A stretch of DNA of 64,000 bases, taken from positions 4,024,955 through 4,088,954 of the forward strand of contig NW_015622546.1 in NCBI RefSeq assembly GCF_000835495.1, written 5' to 3'. Positions 23,464 through 34,569 of the stretch are shown here, piece by piece (positions within the stretch are counted from its first letter, which is position 1; the number at the start of each line of letters is the position of its first letter). Source of the DNA: Cladophialophora immunda. Its lineage: Eukaryota > Ascomycota > Eurotiomycetes > Chaetothyriales > Herpotrichiellaceae. Below the pieces are notes generated by a model. The model did not search any database. It saw only the letters and a program-made list of their open reading frames with translations, and was not told the DNA's origin. Made by a program: the position numbers and the translations under genes.

Positions 23464-24998
23464 GCTGTTCAGAGCTGTCTCTGGCTACAACTTCGACGCC
23501 GTTGAAGCCAGAGAGCGTTTGTTCCTCGCCGCCGCCACCAAGCTGCAGTTTTTCTTCTGTTCGCTGAATGCTCGTCCGAGATCTTCTCGCACAACCTTTG
23601 GTTTTGAGGTGCTCTCCGCCCTCTCCTTGTAAGCCCGAGAGCAATGGGCTGATGGTAGGCTTGTGATCGACGGCGGAAAGTGTCAAGTGGACGTCTTGGG
23701 TGGGAGGCCACTTCTGGTGAGGGGGGGCTTCGCAAACGCCAGGGACACCGACCGAGTGGCTCGTGACTGTTCTGAGGAACTGAACCGTGTGACCGGAGTG
23801 TTGGGAGCCTTACCACGGTGATGTAGCTCGTGTTAGGCGTTTCTTTACTGCTCGAAGTAGTCAGGAGGATGATTTGCACAACCAAAGCACGCAGCCACGG
23901 ATATCAGTGGGAGAGGGGAATCGATCCTGGGGGTTAGACACTACTGCGGCCTGGGCCGCAATCCTATCGGAGAGTTCGTCACTACTCGGGCCTTGCTCGT
24001 TCGTCCCAGCCCCACTACCGTCGACTAGTTGCTCGTTGTTGTGAACGTCGTCTATGAAGCTGTCCTCTAGTCCTTGCAGGAATAGTGATTTCAGTCATTT
24101 ATTTATTCGACAAGCACTTCCTTGAGGTAACAAAGCAAATCCCCTAAGTCATATGGGACAATGCCGTTCAATGCGTGTCTCCGGAGCATTCCCTCTGCTC
24201 TCCTTCTATTGCCCTCTGAGAAGAATACATGGGTACCTAGGATGATAGCAAGGCTGTGCAGAAAAGGGACTTCAGATGCGGAATCGGTGAGGTTCAGCCA
24301 AAGAATGAAGTGGTGACATCATCTGTGTATCTGAGTGTCGCTAATAGCAATATAACTTTTGAGATTTTGTTGTCTCCTGTAAAGACGGTCGTCCTCGCAA
24401 AAGGATTTTGGCTCCAGATGTCGCGGTCGCGGCTTTGTTGCATTGAAGTGATGCCTTGCAGCCACTGCCCGGCGGTGTTGTAGGTGAAGTGAGTGCAAAT
24501 GGCAGGTACCTAGGTAGGGAGACAAAGGCCATGCTTACAGTTCAGGCAGTGAGCAAATGCACCTGCCAGTAATTTTCACTTTCTCGTCACCATTCGATCG
24601 ACAATCTATTCTGATTGTACCTAAAAAACTTGTTTGACCATTCTTTTCTTCTTCGATAAAAGCCCTGTTCAATGCTGTAAGATTCCAGTCCTGTCAAGTA
24701 TTCAGCTCACATGGCTTGGATGCTGTCTCGCAGTGTATGCGACGTGCTCTCTCCTCATACCATGGTGTGGTCTCTTCCTGACGGAGACTGTTGGTTTTGT
24801 CCCCTCCCAAGGACTGAAACATCGGTGCAGAACAACACAAAATGTCAGGTCACCTCCTCAGCCCCTTCGCCGCACCGTAGGCAGGAATCAAAACACCAGG
24901 ACTTCAAGATCGATTTGAGTGAGGTTTGGTTTCCACAAACGGTCAGCCCAATTGCTATCATTTTCGAAAACTTCGATCTGATGTCAAACTAGTCTCAG
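23464..24998. other. Intergenic, may contain the 5' exon of the F-box gene
   Basis: No complete gene. Candidate first exons for the downstream F-box protein lie at 24711-24930 or around the ATG at about 24843, but I could not decide between them. Confidence 0.35.
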
Positions 24999-25649
24999 AC
25001 GGCCACTTCAAGCCCCAAGGCACTGTCAGCCTTCGAATGCCTTCCACCTTGCGCCCTAACTTGCATCTTCCAAAAGATATCATGCAAAGCGAATATGATC
25101 AGTCTCGCACTCACCTCTAAGGCCATGGCTGCACACGTTACGCCATTTATCAAACAAGCTCGATGGGAATGTCCCGGGGACCACGATACGTATATGGTCC
25201 TGATGTCGAGGCTCACGTCCTGGATGCCCCAAGACTTTCTCTTCTGCCATCACTGTCTCCTATACCGTCCAGCAATCAACTTCAACTCTTCTGCAGCCTG
25301 GTCATGGGACGAGCCGGAAGGGTATGCCAGGCCTGGTGTAACCATGGAGCAAGACACGGCATATGATGAAAGAAAAAGACAGTGGCGAGGAAATGCCTTC
25401 GGGGGTATTTCCATTCGCACCTGTTTCGATTGCGACAGGACGATGGGTTCCAGCAATGACAATCGGTCCTGGGGTCCTTGCTTGTGCGGCGACGACCCTG
25501 ACTCAAATTTTGAGTGCGACGGGTGCGAGGTTTTCCATTGGACAGAAGCTGAGGTGGAGGGAGAGGCCGACAGGTACGAGCTTGATGATCCGTGTCCCGA
25601 TGCGTCCGGCCCCTGCAGCATCTGGAATGAGGACGATTGCTGCGAGTGA
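24999..25649 (+). CDS. F-box protein, 5' exon not resolved
   Basis: The open frame 24999-25649 (about 216 residues) follows an acceptor-like CTCAG at 24994-24998; a second acceptor is CTGTCAG at 25029. It begins with an F-box: LPPCALTCIFQKISCK followed by MISLALTSKAM. A cysteine-rich segment with FCHHCLLYRP, TCFDCDRTM and CLCGDDPD pairs follows, then an acidic tail ending in two adjacent cysteines. The F-box plus CxxC layout fits a large fungal family that recruits unknown targets to SCF ubiquitin ligases. The ATG at 25095 would cut the F-box in half, so translation probably starts in an upstream exon. One possibility is an exon ending MS spliced to AFECLPP. It overlaps no other gene and converges on the next one. 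Confidence 0.55.
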   Translation, partial: TATSSPKALSAFECLPPCALTCIFQKISCKANMISLALTSKAMAAHVTPFIKQARWECPGDHDTYMVLMSRLTSWMPQDFLFCHHCLLYRPAINFNSSAAWSWDEPEGYARPGVTMEQDTAYDERKRQWRGNAFGGISIRTCFDCDRTMGSSNDNRSWGPCLCGDDPDSNFECDGCEVFHWTEAEVEGEADRYELDDPCPDASGPCSIWNEDDCCE

Positions 25650-25732
25650 AAGGTGCATTCCGGCACCGAGACAGAATTTCGAAGTCTGCGGAAGCGAATC
25701 CCGGTGGTATATCCTTAAGATAATGGTCGTGC

Positions 25733-27034
25733 CTAACGGTGTTCGAGCATATTCTTGTACGAATACCAGAAGTCGAAGCAGTCCTTGTGGCCCCAGTGTT
25801 CAACCCAAAACTCACCGAAAATGTCATCCACGTCGAAATCCACATCGGTTAATCTTTCTGTACGCTTCAACCCACAGAGTGCGCATTGCTTTGACAAGTC
25901 AGGGGGATTGGTTTGTCCCAATCTCTTGATGGGAGGGGAGGCAGTCAGTCTCATCCGGTATGGAGGAAATTCAGCTTGAGCAAGGATGCTGTTGAATTCG
26001 TGGACGTAGCTTGACCAATGTCGAACCATTTCTTCAGTGTCTCGTTCTTCCTTGGCTGTCTCACTCTTGTTTACTGCTGCTAGTTTCATTCCGCCACTCT
26101 TGCCTGACTGACCTATCCTCACACTCTGAGCTAGGACGGTATCCCTCTTCCACCGTAGGGTCCTGCCGGCGACGATTCGGCTGGAAACTCGAAAGACAAC
26201 CAGCAACCTTGACGCTAACTCCGATTGCGACATCATACTATCAGCATTGTTTTGGTGGATGAATTCAAAAACAGAGGAGAGCAACTGCAGAAGCGAGGAC
26301 GGCGGCGGGACATTGTTAGGCCGCTCAAAAGCCAACGCTTGGGTACTGGATTGCAAAGTGGCCTCCGCAGCTTTGCCTTTTATTGATGGAAACTTCGGGT
26401 GGGAAATCTGCTGCATTGACGCAGGCACTCCGTCTTCGACAGGCTCCCATTCATCATCGGACAACTGAGCGGTCACTTTCGCAACCGATTGAGGAGGTTG
26501 AGGCTCCGTCTGTTCAAAGTCGCCCCAATCATCGTCCCAAGAAGGTTTCACGTCGATTTCCGTGCTTTCCGTACCACTCTGGGTTCGCTGGATGTTTGAG
26601 GTTGTGGGGACTCTCATTTCTGGATGCGACGAGGAATTGAGCATCTCAATTGGTTCCGGAAGGTCAAAAGCTAAAGGTGCCGGATTTTGTGTCTTGGTAG
26701 ACTCGTGCCTCAGAGAATTATTCTGTCTGGTATTGTTCCTATCACTCGGGGAGTCGCCCGCCATCTCAAAGTCACCAAATTCGTCTCCGGAGTCAGCTTG
26801 TTCGGCATCAAACAGGATATCGCTCCCCCCCGGATCTCGCTGCCAGAGGGGTGAAGACACCTTTTGCTGCTGGGCTGCTTGAGCCATTCTCGTGTTCGAA
26901 GTTGGGGCCTGAATACTGGAAGCGTTTGTGGAAGTCGCAGTCGTCGCCGCGACATATGGCTGTGTATTGCTTGTCCCCTCTGGCTTTGGAGGCGTCTCCT
27001 CCGCCATAAACGCTGCATACAAATCGGCAGACAT
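25733..27034 (-). CDS. Candidate clathrin-adaptor accessory protein with gamma-ear motifs
   Basis: A single exon of 433 residues. The N-terminal half is disordered and acidic. It carries FGDF (residues 86-89) and WGDF (170-173) inside acidic contexts. Both fit the published consensus for peptides bound by gamma-adaptin and GGA ear domains (aromatic-G-[PDE]-aromatic). The C-terminal part is conserved-looking: a helical region from about residue 240, then CALCGLKRTERL and DDIFGEFWVEHWGHKDCFDFW near the end. This resembles aftiphilin-type coat accessory proteins in layout, but I cannot assign an ortholog. A role at the trans-Golgi or endosome with AP-1 is inferred from the motifs alone. The start MSADLYAAFMAE is the first ATG after stops. 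Confidence 0.7.
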   Translation of the reverse strand: MSADLYAAFMAEETPPKPEGTSNTQPYVAATTATSTNASSIQAPTSNTRMAQAAQQQKVSSPLWQRDPGGSDILFDAEQADSGDEFGDFEMAGDSPSDRNNTRQNNSLRHESTKTQNPAPLAFDLPEPIEMLNSSSHPEMRVPTTSNIQRTQSGTESTEIDVKPSWDDDWGDFEQTEPQPPQSVAKVTAQLSDDEWEPVEDGVPASMQQISHPKFPSIKGKAAEATLQSSTQALAFERPNNVPPPSSLLQLLSSVFEFIHQNNADSMMSQSELASRLLVVFRVSSRIVAGRTLRWKRDTVLAQSVRIGQSGKSGGMKLAAVNKSETAKEERDTEEMVRHWSSYVHEFNSILAQAEFPPYRMRLTASPPIKRLGQTNPPDLSKQCALCGLKRTERLTDVDFDVDDIFGEFWVEHWGHKDCFDFWYSYKNMLEHR

Positions 27035-27479
27035 TTTTGACAGACTACATAACAGGCCAGGGCTGTGGAACGTAGCGCGGACACAGGCTGTGGTCAGCGC
27101 AGAGTAACAGTGGGCGACTTAGATAATGGCAAGGGATAGAAATCCTGCTAGCGAATCAGCCCGCTTTGGGACGAGAATGATGCCGGCCTCTGCTCGGCCA
27201 GGCCTTTTTCACCCCACGAGGAAACCCTTTATCGGGGCCGAATACGCCCTCGTCTGTTGGTAGGTGATGCCGGCTTTACGACTGGGTTGGGAGTTGTGCG
27301 TTGAGCGACAAGCCCAGGTTTTTAAAGCGGCACAGGTGCCAAGCATCCCGGACAACTCGCCCTGCAAGTCCGAACCCATGACTTTAGACGTTCCATGTGC
27401 GACCAACTCGGTTCCGCCCCGTCTTGAAACTACACAGTCTCTTCATCAGTTCCTCCTTCTTTGGACATGACTGGCGGTC
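27035..27479. promoter_or_regulatory. Divergent promoter region
   Basis: A 445-base gap between the divergent accessory-protein and TBC genes. It presumably carries both promoters. No clear site was identified. Confidence 0.4.
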
Positions 27480-29747
27480 ATGCGAAACTTTGCAGATATA
27501 CAGTAAGTGTAATCGCTTGTGCATCACTCACGGACTCACTTCGGTCTAGGCGCCGGTGGACGTTGATTTTCAATACCTCGATCGGAGTCGATTTGAGACA
27601 GGCTGTACGAGACGGTGAAGGCTTCGATCCATGTGAGGATGGGCTGCGATCCGTTTCCTGGAAGGTTTGTAACTGGCGGGCCCCTCCAGAAATATCATCT
27701 ACCAACCGCAACTCTGCAGGCTTTTCTTCTATATGGACCGTTAAGCCAGGGTTCGTGGTCCAAGAAGTTGGCGGAGTCTCGGTCCGCATACGTTTCCCTG
27801 CGAGATCACTTCTTACGCTTCATCGAGCATCCCAATGATCTTCATTCGTCTGCAGATCCCTTGGCGGACGACGAAAATGTATGTGGCTGCATCTCTTGGA
27901 AATACTTCAAGAATCTGACGTCTGACGAAGCAAAGTCTCCCTGGGCAAGTCTACGGCAGGACGAGATCAACAGGGAGGAGATATTCCAGGATGTAACACG
28001 ATGCATGCAGGACAACTACTTTTTCCGAGAACCCGCTACTCAGAAGAGACTGCTAGACATCCTTTTCATTTACGCGAAGCTGAACCCGGATATCGGCTAC
28101 CGGCAGGGAATGCACGAGCTGCTGGCGCCTATCATCTGGGTCGTCCATCAAGATGCCGTGGATCTAACCGCTGTTCCAGAAGGTGACAAAAAGGCCGAAG
28201 GCATGGACTTCATGATAGAGGTGCTGGACGGCAAATTCGTGGAGCACGACTCATTCAACCTGTTCTGCGCCTTGATGCAGACGGCGAAAGCATTCTACGA
28301 AGTTGGAGAGAATCGCGACTCGTCTCCTATCATTGCAAGAAGCAAGAGAATCCACGACGACATCCTGAGTGCCGTCGATCCGGAACTGGCACTCCACTTG
28401 CATGTGCTCGGCATTCTTCCCCAGATCTATTCTATGTGAGTCGTCTTCTTTTCATCGCGTAAAATATCATACCTGACAGCGTCCAGCCGCTGGATTCGAC
28501 TGCTATTCGGCCGGGAATTCGATTTCAAGGACGTCCTCAAAGTATGGGATGTTCTCTTTGCCGAGAACCTGAGATCAGATATCGTCGATTTGACCTGCGT
28601 TGCAATGCTGTTGAGATCTCGTTGGTCATTGATCGAAGCAGACTACACCGCCGCCATCACCGCACTAACTCATTATACTCTGCCCAATTCTACCGAAGAC
28701 CCCCGGTCCCTGGTCAGAGATGCCGTCTTTTTGGACAAGAATCGAGACAGCGAAGCTGGTGCAATAGTGATCCAACGATACTCTGGCAGGTGGCCGAAGC
28801 GCACCGAAGCTCCGAGCCGCCGCAGTTCACCAGCTATCAGACCAACCGCACCCGCTCAACACCGCCAGTCACCAAGCGCATCTCCAGGCCGGTTTGCATC
28901 TCCGCAGAGACAGCTCGAAGGGCTATTCCGAGAAGTCACAGGCAATCTGCACAGACGAACTGAAGGGTGGGATGTTTCGAAAGCCGTTAGAAGCGCAGTT
29001 GGCGAAGTTCGACGTAACATGAACCACTACCAATCCTCACACCCTCGGCATTCCAGCCTGGATACACCTCCGCTAGTCAGCCCAGAGCCGAGAAGGTCAG
29101 AAGGAGAAGCTGGGGACCCATCACAGAATCTGAATCAGAAACTAGAAATGTTACAGGAAAGGAACGTGGTGCTGGGCCAAATGCTCAATGATGCTTTGGA
29201 GTCGTTGAGGGCGATCAAGTTGACAGCTCCGGAAGGGGCTGGGGAGGCAGAGCACGATCTAAATATATGCCTCGCGAAAATCCAATTTGTCTCGGTCTAT
29301 CTGTCCAATCCAGACATCCCAATTCCAAAGGAACAAAAGGTCCGCGATACAAAGAACTCCACCAAAACAACCAATCCATCTGCACACAAGTCAGGCGAGG
29401 CTGTTCAGGGTGAACAGGACCGCGAAGACGACACGAAACCGGAATCACGAACCACGGAGCCAACCCAAGATCCCATGGTCGGAAAGGCTGGTGGTGGGGT
29501 CACTAACAAGGCCGTGTCACGACCATCGTTGATGGACTCATCATTCTCGTTTATGCTTGGGGAAAATCGCCACCGATCCAGCTTTGTCAGTTCTGTTGCT
29601 GACTTGCCAGAACATAGAAGGGAAAGCCAGTCTAGAACCAGACCTAAGAAGAAGGCAGCTGAGACCAAAACGCAGCAGGAGCGCAAAGACTCAGGGAGTG
29701 AGGATGACGGCTTCACCTTGACTAAGATCCAAGGAGGCCAAGGCTGA
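27480..29747 (+). CDS. TBC-domain Rab GTPase-activating protein (TBC1D5-like)
   Basis: Five exons (27480-27502, 27550-27664, 27720-27878, 27936-28435, 28487-29747) give 685 residues. Exon 1 encodes only MRNFADI plus two bases. The TBC domain spans about residues 30-340: GLRSVSWKAFLLYGP, then the arginine-finger motif IFQDVTRC, the glutamine-finger motif YRQGMHELLAP, and VLKVWDVLFAE. The spacing SPWASLRQDE before the finger is typical of the TBC1D5 group, which acts on Rab7-type GTPases with retromer. The C-terminal 300 residues are low complexity, with a short coiled-coil candidate (LNQKLEMLQERNVVLGQML) and a Lys/Glu-rich end. All five exons keep frame with GT-AG borders. Confidence 0.92.
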
Positions 29748-31005
29748 AGGGAAAGGGAACGCTAATGCAGGACACGATCGACTACTGTGTAACAATGAGT
29801 GTACGAGCGATGCGTTAGACGATATCAATGTGGGTTTTGCGTTGTGGGTATAGCCGTCCAACTGCCACGACCTGGGAGTTTCTACATCTGCCGATTTTCA
29901 TTTTCATAGCCTTCGAAATTCAACAGTTCCGACGTCTCCAACGCAGTCCCGGCTGTTCCGACAAGCAGTGACTGCGGTGCTTGGGTTGGTGTCGAATATC
30001 TCCGACGTCTTTGACAGTAGTGCTTGCAAAACGCACAGTAGGTGCCAGTGCATGACGATCGGAAAGATAATTCTGCGTTGATCAGCTCAGTGTTCCGAGC
30101 GTCTAGGTAGATATAGGTTGCGACAAAGAAACCTGGGTGCTGCCCAGAGTCCGTCGGTTACAGGGAGGAGTGGGCGTTTTGATTTGATTTCGGTTGAAAG
30201 TCTGGCTCCTGTGGGCCAAAGCCCGACGTTCGCGATCGTTGGGATGTTAGTTAGATGGTTTAAGGCATGAGGCTGCCCCGATCTCTCGGTAAACACGCCT
30301 ACGATGATCCCACCATGCCGACTTCCTTTCAAGCGGTCCCCAGTCAATGGTAGAGGCACATGCAAGGCGAAACGGCTTATTAGGCCACTGGGTGCGGGTG
30401 GACCAATCGCCTCAGACGGCACAACTGCGCCTACAATACTGCGCAGCTTGAACAACGACCGACCTTTCCACAATCTCCTCCCAACTCGCGAACCTACATA
30501 ATAGCCGATGACCTGTTGATCGACGATTCTTGTTTCCTGTCCTGGGATCGCCACGACTTATCAACCTTCCCCCTTCGAACCGAGTTGGCTTGACCCCCGT
30601 CGCTGTCCGTCATTGCCGTTCCGACCTTGCTCCCTCAAAAAAGTTCTCAACTCAAATCTTGGAGACAGGGAACTGTTTTCGTACACTCATTTCCTCACTC
30701 GATCTTACACTCGCCACTGTCTACATCCTGCTGAGAGATGCGTCCCTCCAGGCTGACACTGTGATACTGGCACTGGATCGGTCGGCCAGGCGGCCTGACG
30801 GCGAATTGGAGTGCTAAGAATCAGCATGACACGAAATGGATTGGATATTCACGGTATGCATTGAGCCCATGGCTCTACTGGGAAGAGCCTGGTGATACCC
30901 GCAACTTGTTTGAGCAATCAGCCTGCTTTGGACATGTATTGACATGTCTGCGAAGGAGACACCACCCCGCCTCTTTCCCCCCTCCTCGCCGTACCTTCGA
31001 CAGGC
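29748..31005. other. Intergenic, promoter and leader of the PAS kinase
   Basis: No gene supported. An out-of-frame ATG at 30944 (MSAKETPPRL...) precedes the chosen kinase start and may be an upstream ORF or part of an unresolved 5' exon. Confidence 0.4.
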
Positions 31006-34000
31006 ATGGGGGGAGACCAGTCACTGCGAATCCCCAAAAACAAGAGCACTGGGAATCTACAGCCCGTCAAGTACGATGCACCTACGTTTTCTCAGAGAAC
31101 GCGGTTCTCCTTTGACGCGGGGACTACTCAAGAGATGAACAACCTGAAAAGGTGGGTGGATATACTGTCCGTTAACGATTCCGGGTTTTGACAAACACCT
31201 AGGGTTGCTCGTGTCGACCATGATGGCCTGGGTAGATCTGGCCTTCGACGGATCAGACGACAAGGGCCGTCGTTGCGGACGCCTACGCTGATCTTGGAAG
31301 CTGGGGAGTTCGTTGCTCCTGTGCTTCATCACTCCAAGACCGCGCCAATATCGGGCTCATCCAGCAGGTCCGTCTCAACTGGCTATATGATGAGCGGACC
31401 ATCCTCTCCTGTGATAGAAGATCTTCACCGATTTCCGTCGGAATCCCTCCACTCATTCTCCTTCGCCAAACAGTCCGAGGAGATCCTCCACAGCAGACAA
31501 AATATCCTCCAGAAGTCGATTGATTTCGTAAGGGACCGGTCGTCATGGGCAGCAAACCCAGCACTGGCCCACGCGGAAGCACGAGTCAGTGGGGATCCGG
31601 AGCTTCAGGGCATGATGGACCTGCTCAAGAAGGCCAATATCATCCCCATTGACACAAGCGGCAGCAGATCCAAAGCGATCGGGCTGGGCCCCCTCACCGG
31701 GCCAGCGCACGTCGACGGACGCAATGTTTTCGAAAAGAGCTTCAGCCAGGAGTTAGACAACGCTCAACACGCGATTGTGAACCCTGATCCGGAGGAAGAA
31801 ATGCAAAAACGAAAGTATTCCATAGACGATGACATGTCGCCGAACGAGCCTGGTCTTGAAATGCAGATACCGCCAACCAGATCAGATTCCATAGACGCAC
31901 CACGCCGGACTGGGCTCAAGAGGACCTACACTGATCTGCACTCTGTATCTTTACAGCAGAAGCTGATAGAAGCTCTCGCGCAGCCATACTCGGCAGATGA
32001 CAACAATGTCGTGCAGGGCGCCTCGTATACATCTTCAATAACAGGCGTTCCTGCCACGCCAACCACTGGAAACGCCGCTTCCGTTCATACCCATAGCAGC
32101 AAGTGGTCGCCTGCGCACCAGGCTGTTTTCCGCACAACAGCAGACGCTCCTTGGACAATTCTGGCAGCCAACGACCTGGCTTGCCTAATTTTCGGAGTTA
32201 CGCGAGCTGAACTCCGGTCTTTGAGTATTCTTGGAATCATTCAGGAAGAAAGAAGGCACTGGTTGGAGACGAGGCTGTCGCGACCTGAAGAAGTTCGGGA
32301 ACCGAAGTCCCCGCCTCCTCCGAAGAGTGAGGCGAGGAGTACTAGCCTCTCATTGGTAGGGTCCAGAAGTGGTATTACAGCTCGGTTACTTAGTAAAGCT
32401 CCCTCTCGAGCTAACAAAACTTCAGAAAGAGCAAGGACGGACGATGGCTCTGGCGGCCACTACAGCCCCAAGCCTAAGAACCACCCGTCAAGCAAATCTA
32501 GGGGCGTCCTCCTTTGCGGTGACATCGTGCCCATTCAAAGACGAGATGGCAGCAAGGGTGCCGCCAGTTTCTGGGTCATGGAAAAACGCGGTGGTCTTAT
32601 CTGGGTGATTGAAGAGATCACTGAAGATGTCGCATACCTCGATATTGACCACTCGGGAGAGGTGAAAAGCGCTCATGGCGAGATACTCGCCATATGGGGC
32701 CGATCTGAACTGGACGGTACAACCCTCAAGTCTCTACTTCCAAAGTTCCCCTTGGATGCACTGGACTCCCACGACAAACATTACATTGGATATTTCGCAG
32801 CGGAGACCGCTGAACATGTCCAGGTACCAACCACGGTGGAAGTGTCACCTACAGGAGACCAGCTCCGAGTCTCCAGTCTACCTCACATAGCCGGTGTTAT
32901 GGTGTTGGACCCAGATACTCTCAAAATCACGAGCTCGAACAGCATATTCTCGGCCGCGCTGTTTGGCTATCCGAAACTCGATGGCTTGCATATCGCCAAT
33001 CTGATCCCCAGCTTCGAGGATGTTTTGAACATTTTAAAGCAGGACGATGGCGTTGATCTCGTGGATGGGATTGTCGTACCGGAACACAGCTTTCGCCGGG
33101 CGCGGACCATTCTCTCGCTCCGAGAGGGCAAAGAAAATCCTGCCCACATATTTCTACGGCCGTGCGGCGTCCCTGCCAAACACAGAGATGGATCGGATAT
33201 CATGGTCGATATTCAAATGAGAGTCATTCGCAGTGAGGCCGTCTTCCCCATGTCAGACGAGGCAGTGATTGAGGAAAAAGATGAGCTCAGGGCAGAGTCA
33301 AATGTTGCCGTGGCTGAGCTCGTCTACGCACTTTGGATCATCTACTCCCGCAATATCCATGGTGTGGGAGTAGGCACAAGCGATGACGAGCCCCTTACCC
33401 ATGAACGCTCTCTGTCGCCACCTTCGCAACCAGAACCACCACCAACGCTTCCTTCTCCACCCCCAGTACCTTCTGACAGATCCGGAGACAGCTCCCAACT
33501 GTCGCTCGTGGCTGATCAATCCGATGACACAGAGTCCGTCACAATGGATGAGCCGCTCGAACATCCTCCCCCCCATATGACATATATATCCCACAAGAAA
33601 AAGACCATTGATGACTTTATTATCTTAGAGGAGATGGGCTCTGGAGCGTATGGTCAAGTAAAGCTCGTCAGGTATAAGAAGGGCCAATCAAGGAAGATGG
33701 TTCTCAAGTATGTGACCAAGAAGCGCATCCTGGTTGACACCTGGACCAGAGACCGCAGATTGGGTACCGTCCCGTTGGAGATCCATGTCCTAGACTATCT
33801 CCGTCGAGACGGGCTCCGACATCCCAATATCGTGGAGATGATTGACTTCTTCGAGGATGACATCAACTATTACATTGAAATGCTACCCCATGGTATTCCG
33901 GGTATGGATCTATTCGACTATATCGAGCTGAGGACGAATATGACCGAGGCCGAAAGTCGGAACATCTTCCGCCAGGTTGTGGACGCCATTCACCATCTTC

Positions 34001-34569
34001 ACACCAAGGCTCTTGTGGTGCATCGAGACATCAAGGACGAGAATGTTGTTTTGGATGGCGAAGGACGAATCAAACTGATTGACTTTGGCAGCGCGGCGTA
34101 CATCAAAAATGGACCATTCGACGTGTTCGTGGGAACTATAGGTGAGTTCAATCGAGATATGTGTGGTGTCTGTCTTTTAATATGTGCAGACTATGCCGCT
34201 CCAGAAGTTCTTCACGGAAAGCCCTATGGCGGCAAGGAGCAAGACGTATGGGCATTGGGCATCTTGCTATACACCATTGCGTATAAAGAAAGTAGGTCCA
34301 ACATCCCTCCCCTTCATTGAGGCATGACTAACTCTTCGCAAGATCCTTTTTATAATTTAGGTCAGCAGCGCCACGGGAGGACTGAGTTGCCTGCAGACTG
34401 ACTTGTGACAGACGAAATCCTCGATCACCCGCTGCGGGTGCCGTTCTTGCCATTTTCTGAAGAGTGCCTAGAGCTCATTCGCAAGATGTTGGACCGAGAC
34501 GTGGACAGACGTGTCACCATTGAAGAAGTTCTTGACGATCCTTGGCTTGAAGAAGATGATGATGACTGA
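31006..34569 (+). CDS. PAS-domain serine/threonine kinase (PASK/Psk-like)
   Basis: Five exons (31006-31151, 31203-34141, 34190-34291, 34343-34360, 34412-34569) give 1120 residues. One PAS-like region lies near residues 350-410 (FRTTADAPWTILAANDLACLIFG) and a second near 607-660 (VMVLDPDTLKITSSNSIFSAALFGY). The C-terminal kinase domain (about 850-1115) has the glycine loop MGSGAYGQV, ATP lysine in MVLKYV, catalytic HRDIKDEN and DFGSA. The substrate-facing residues fit the Psk1/Psk2/PASK group, which links nutrient state to glycogen and translation control. Exon 4 has only 18 bases and supplies NPFYNL together with its split codons. The start is uncertain, and an upstream ATG is in another frame. 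Confidence 0.92.
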
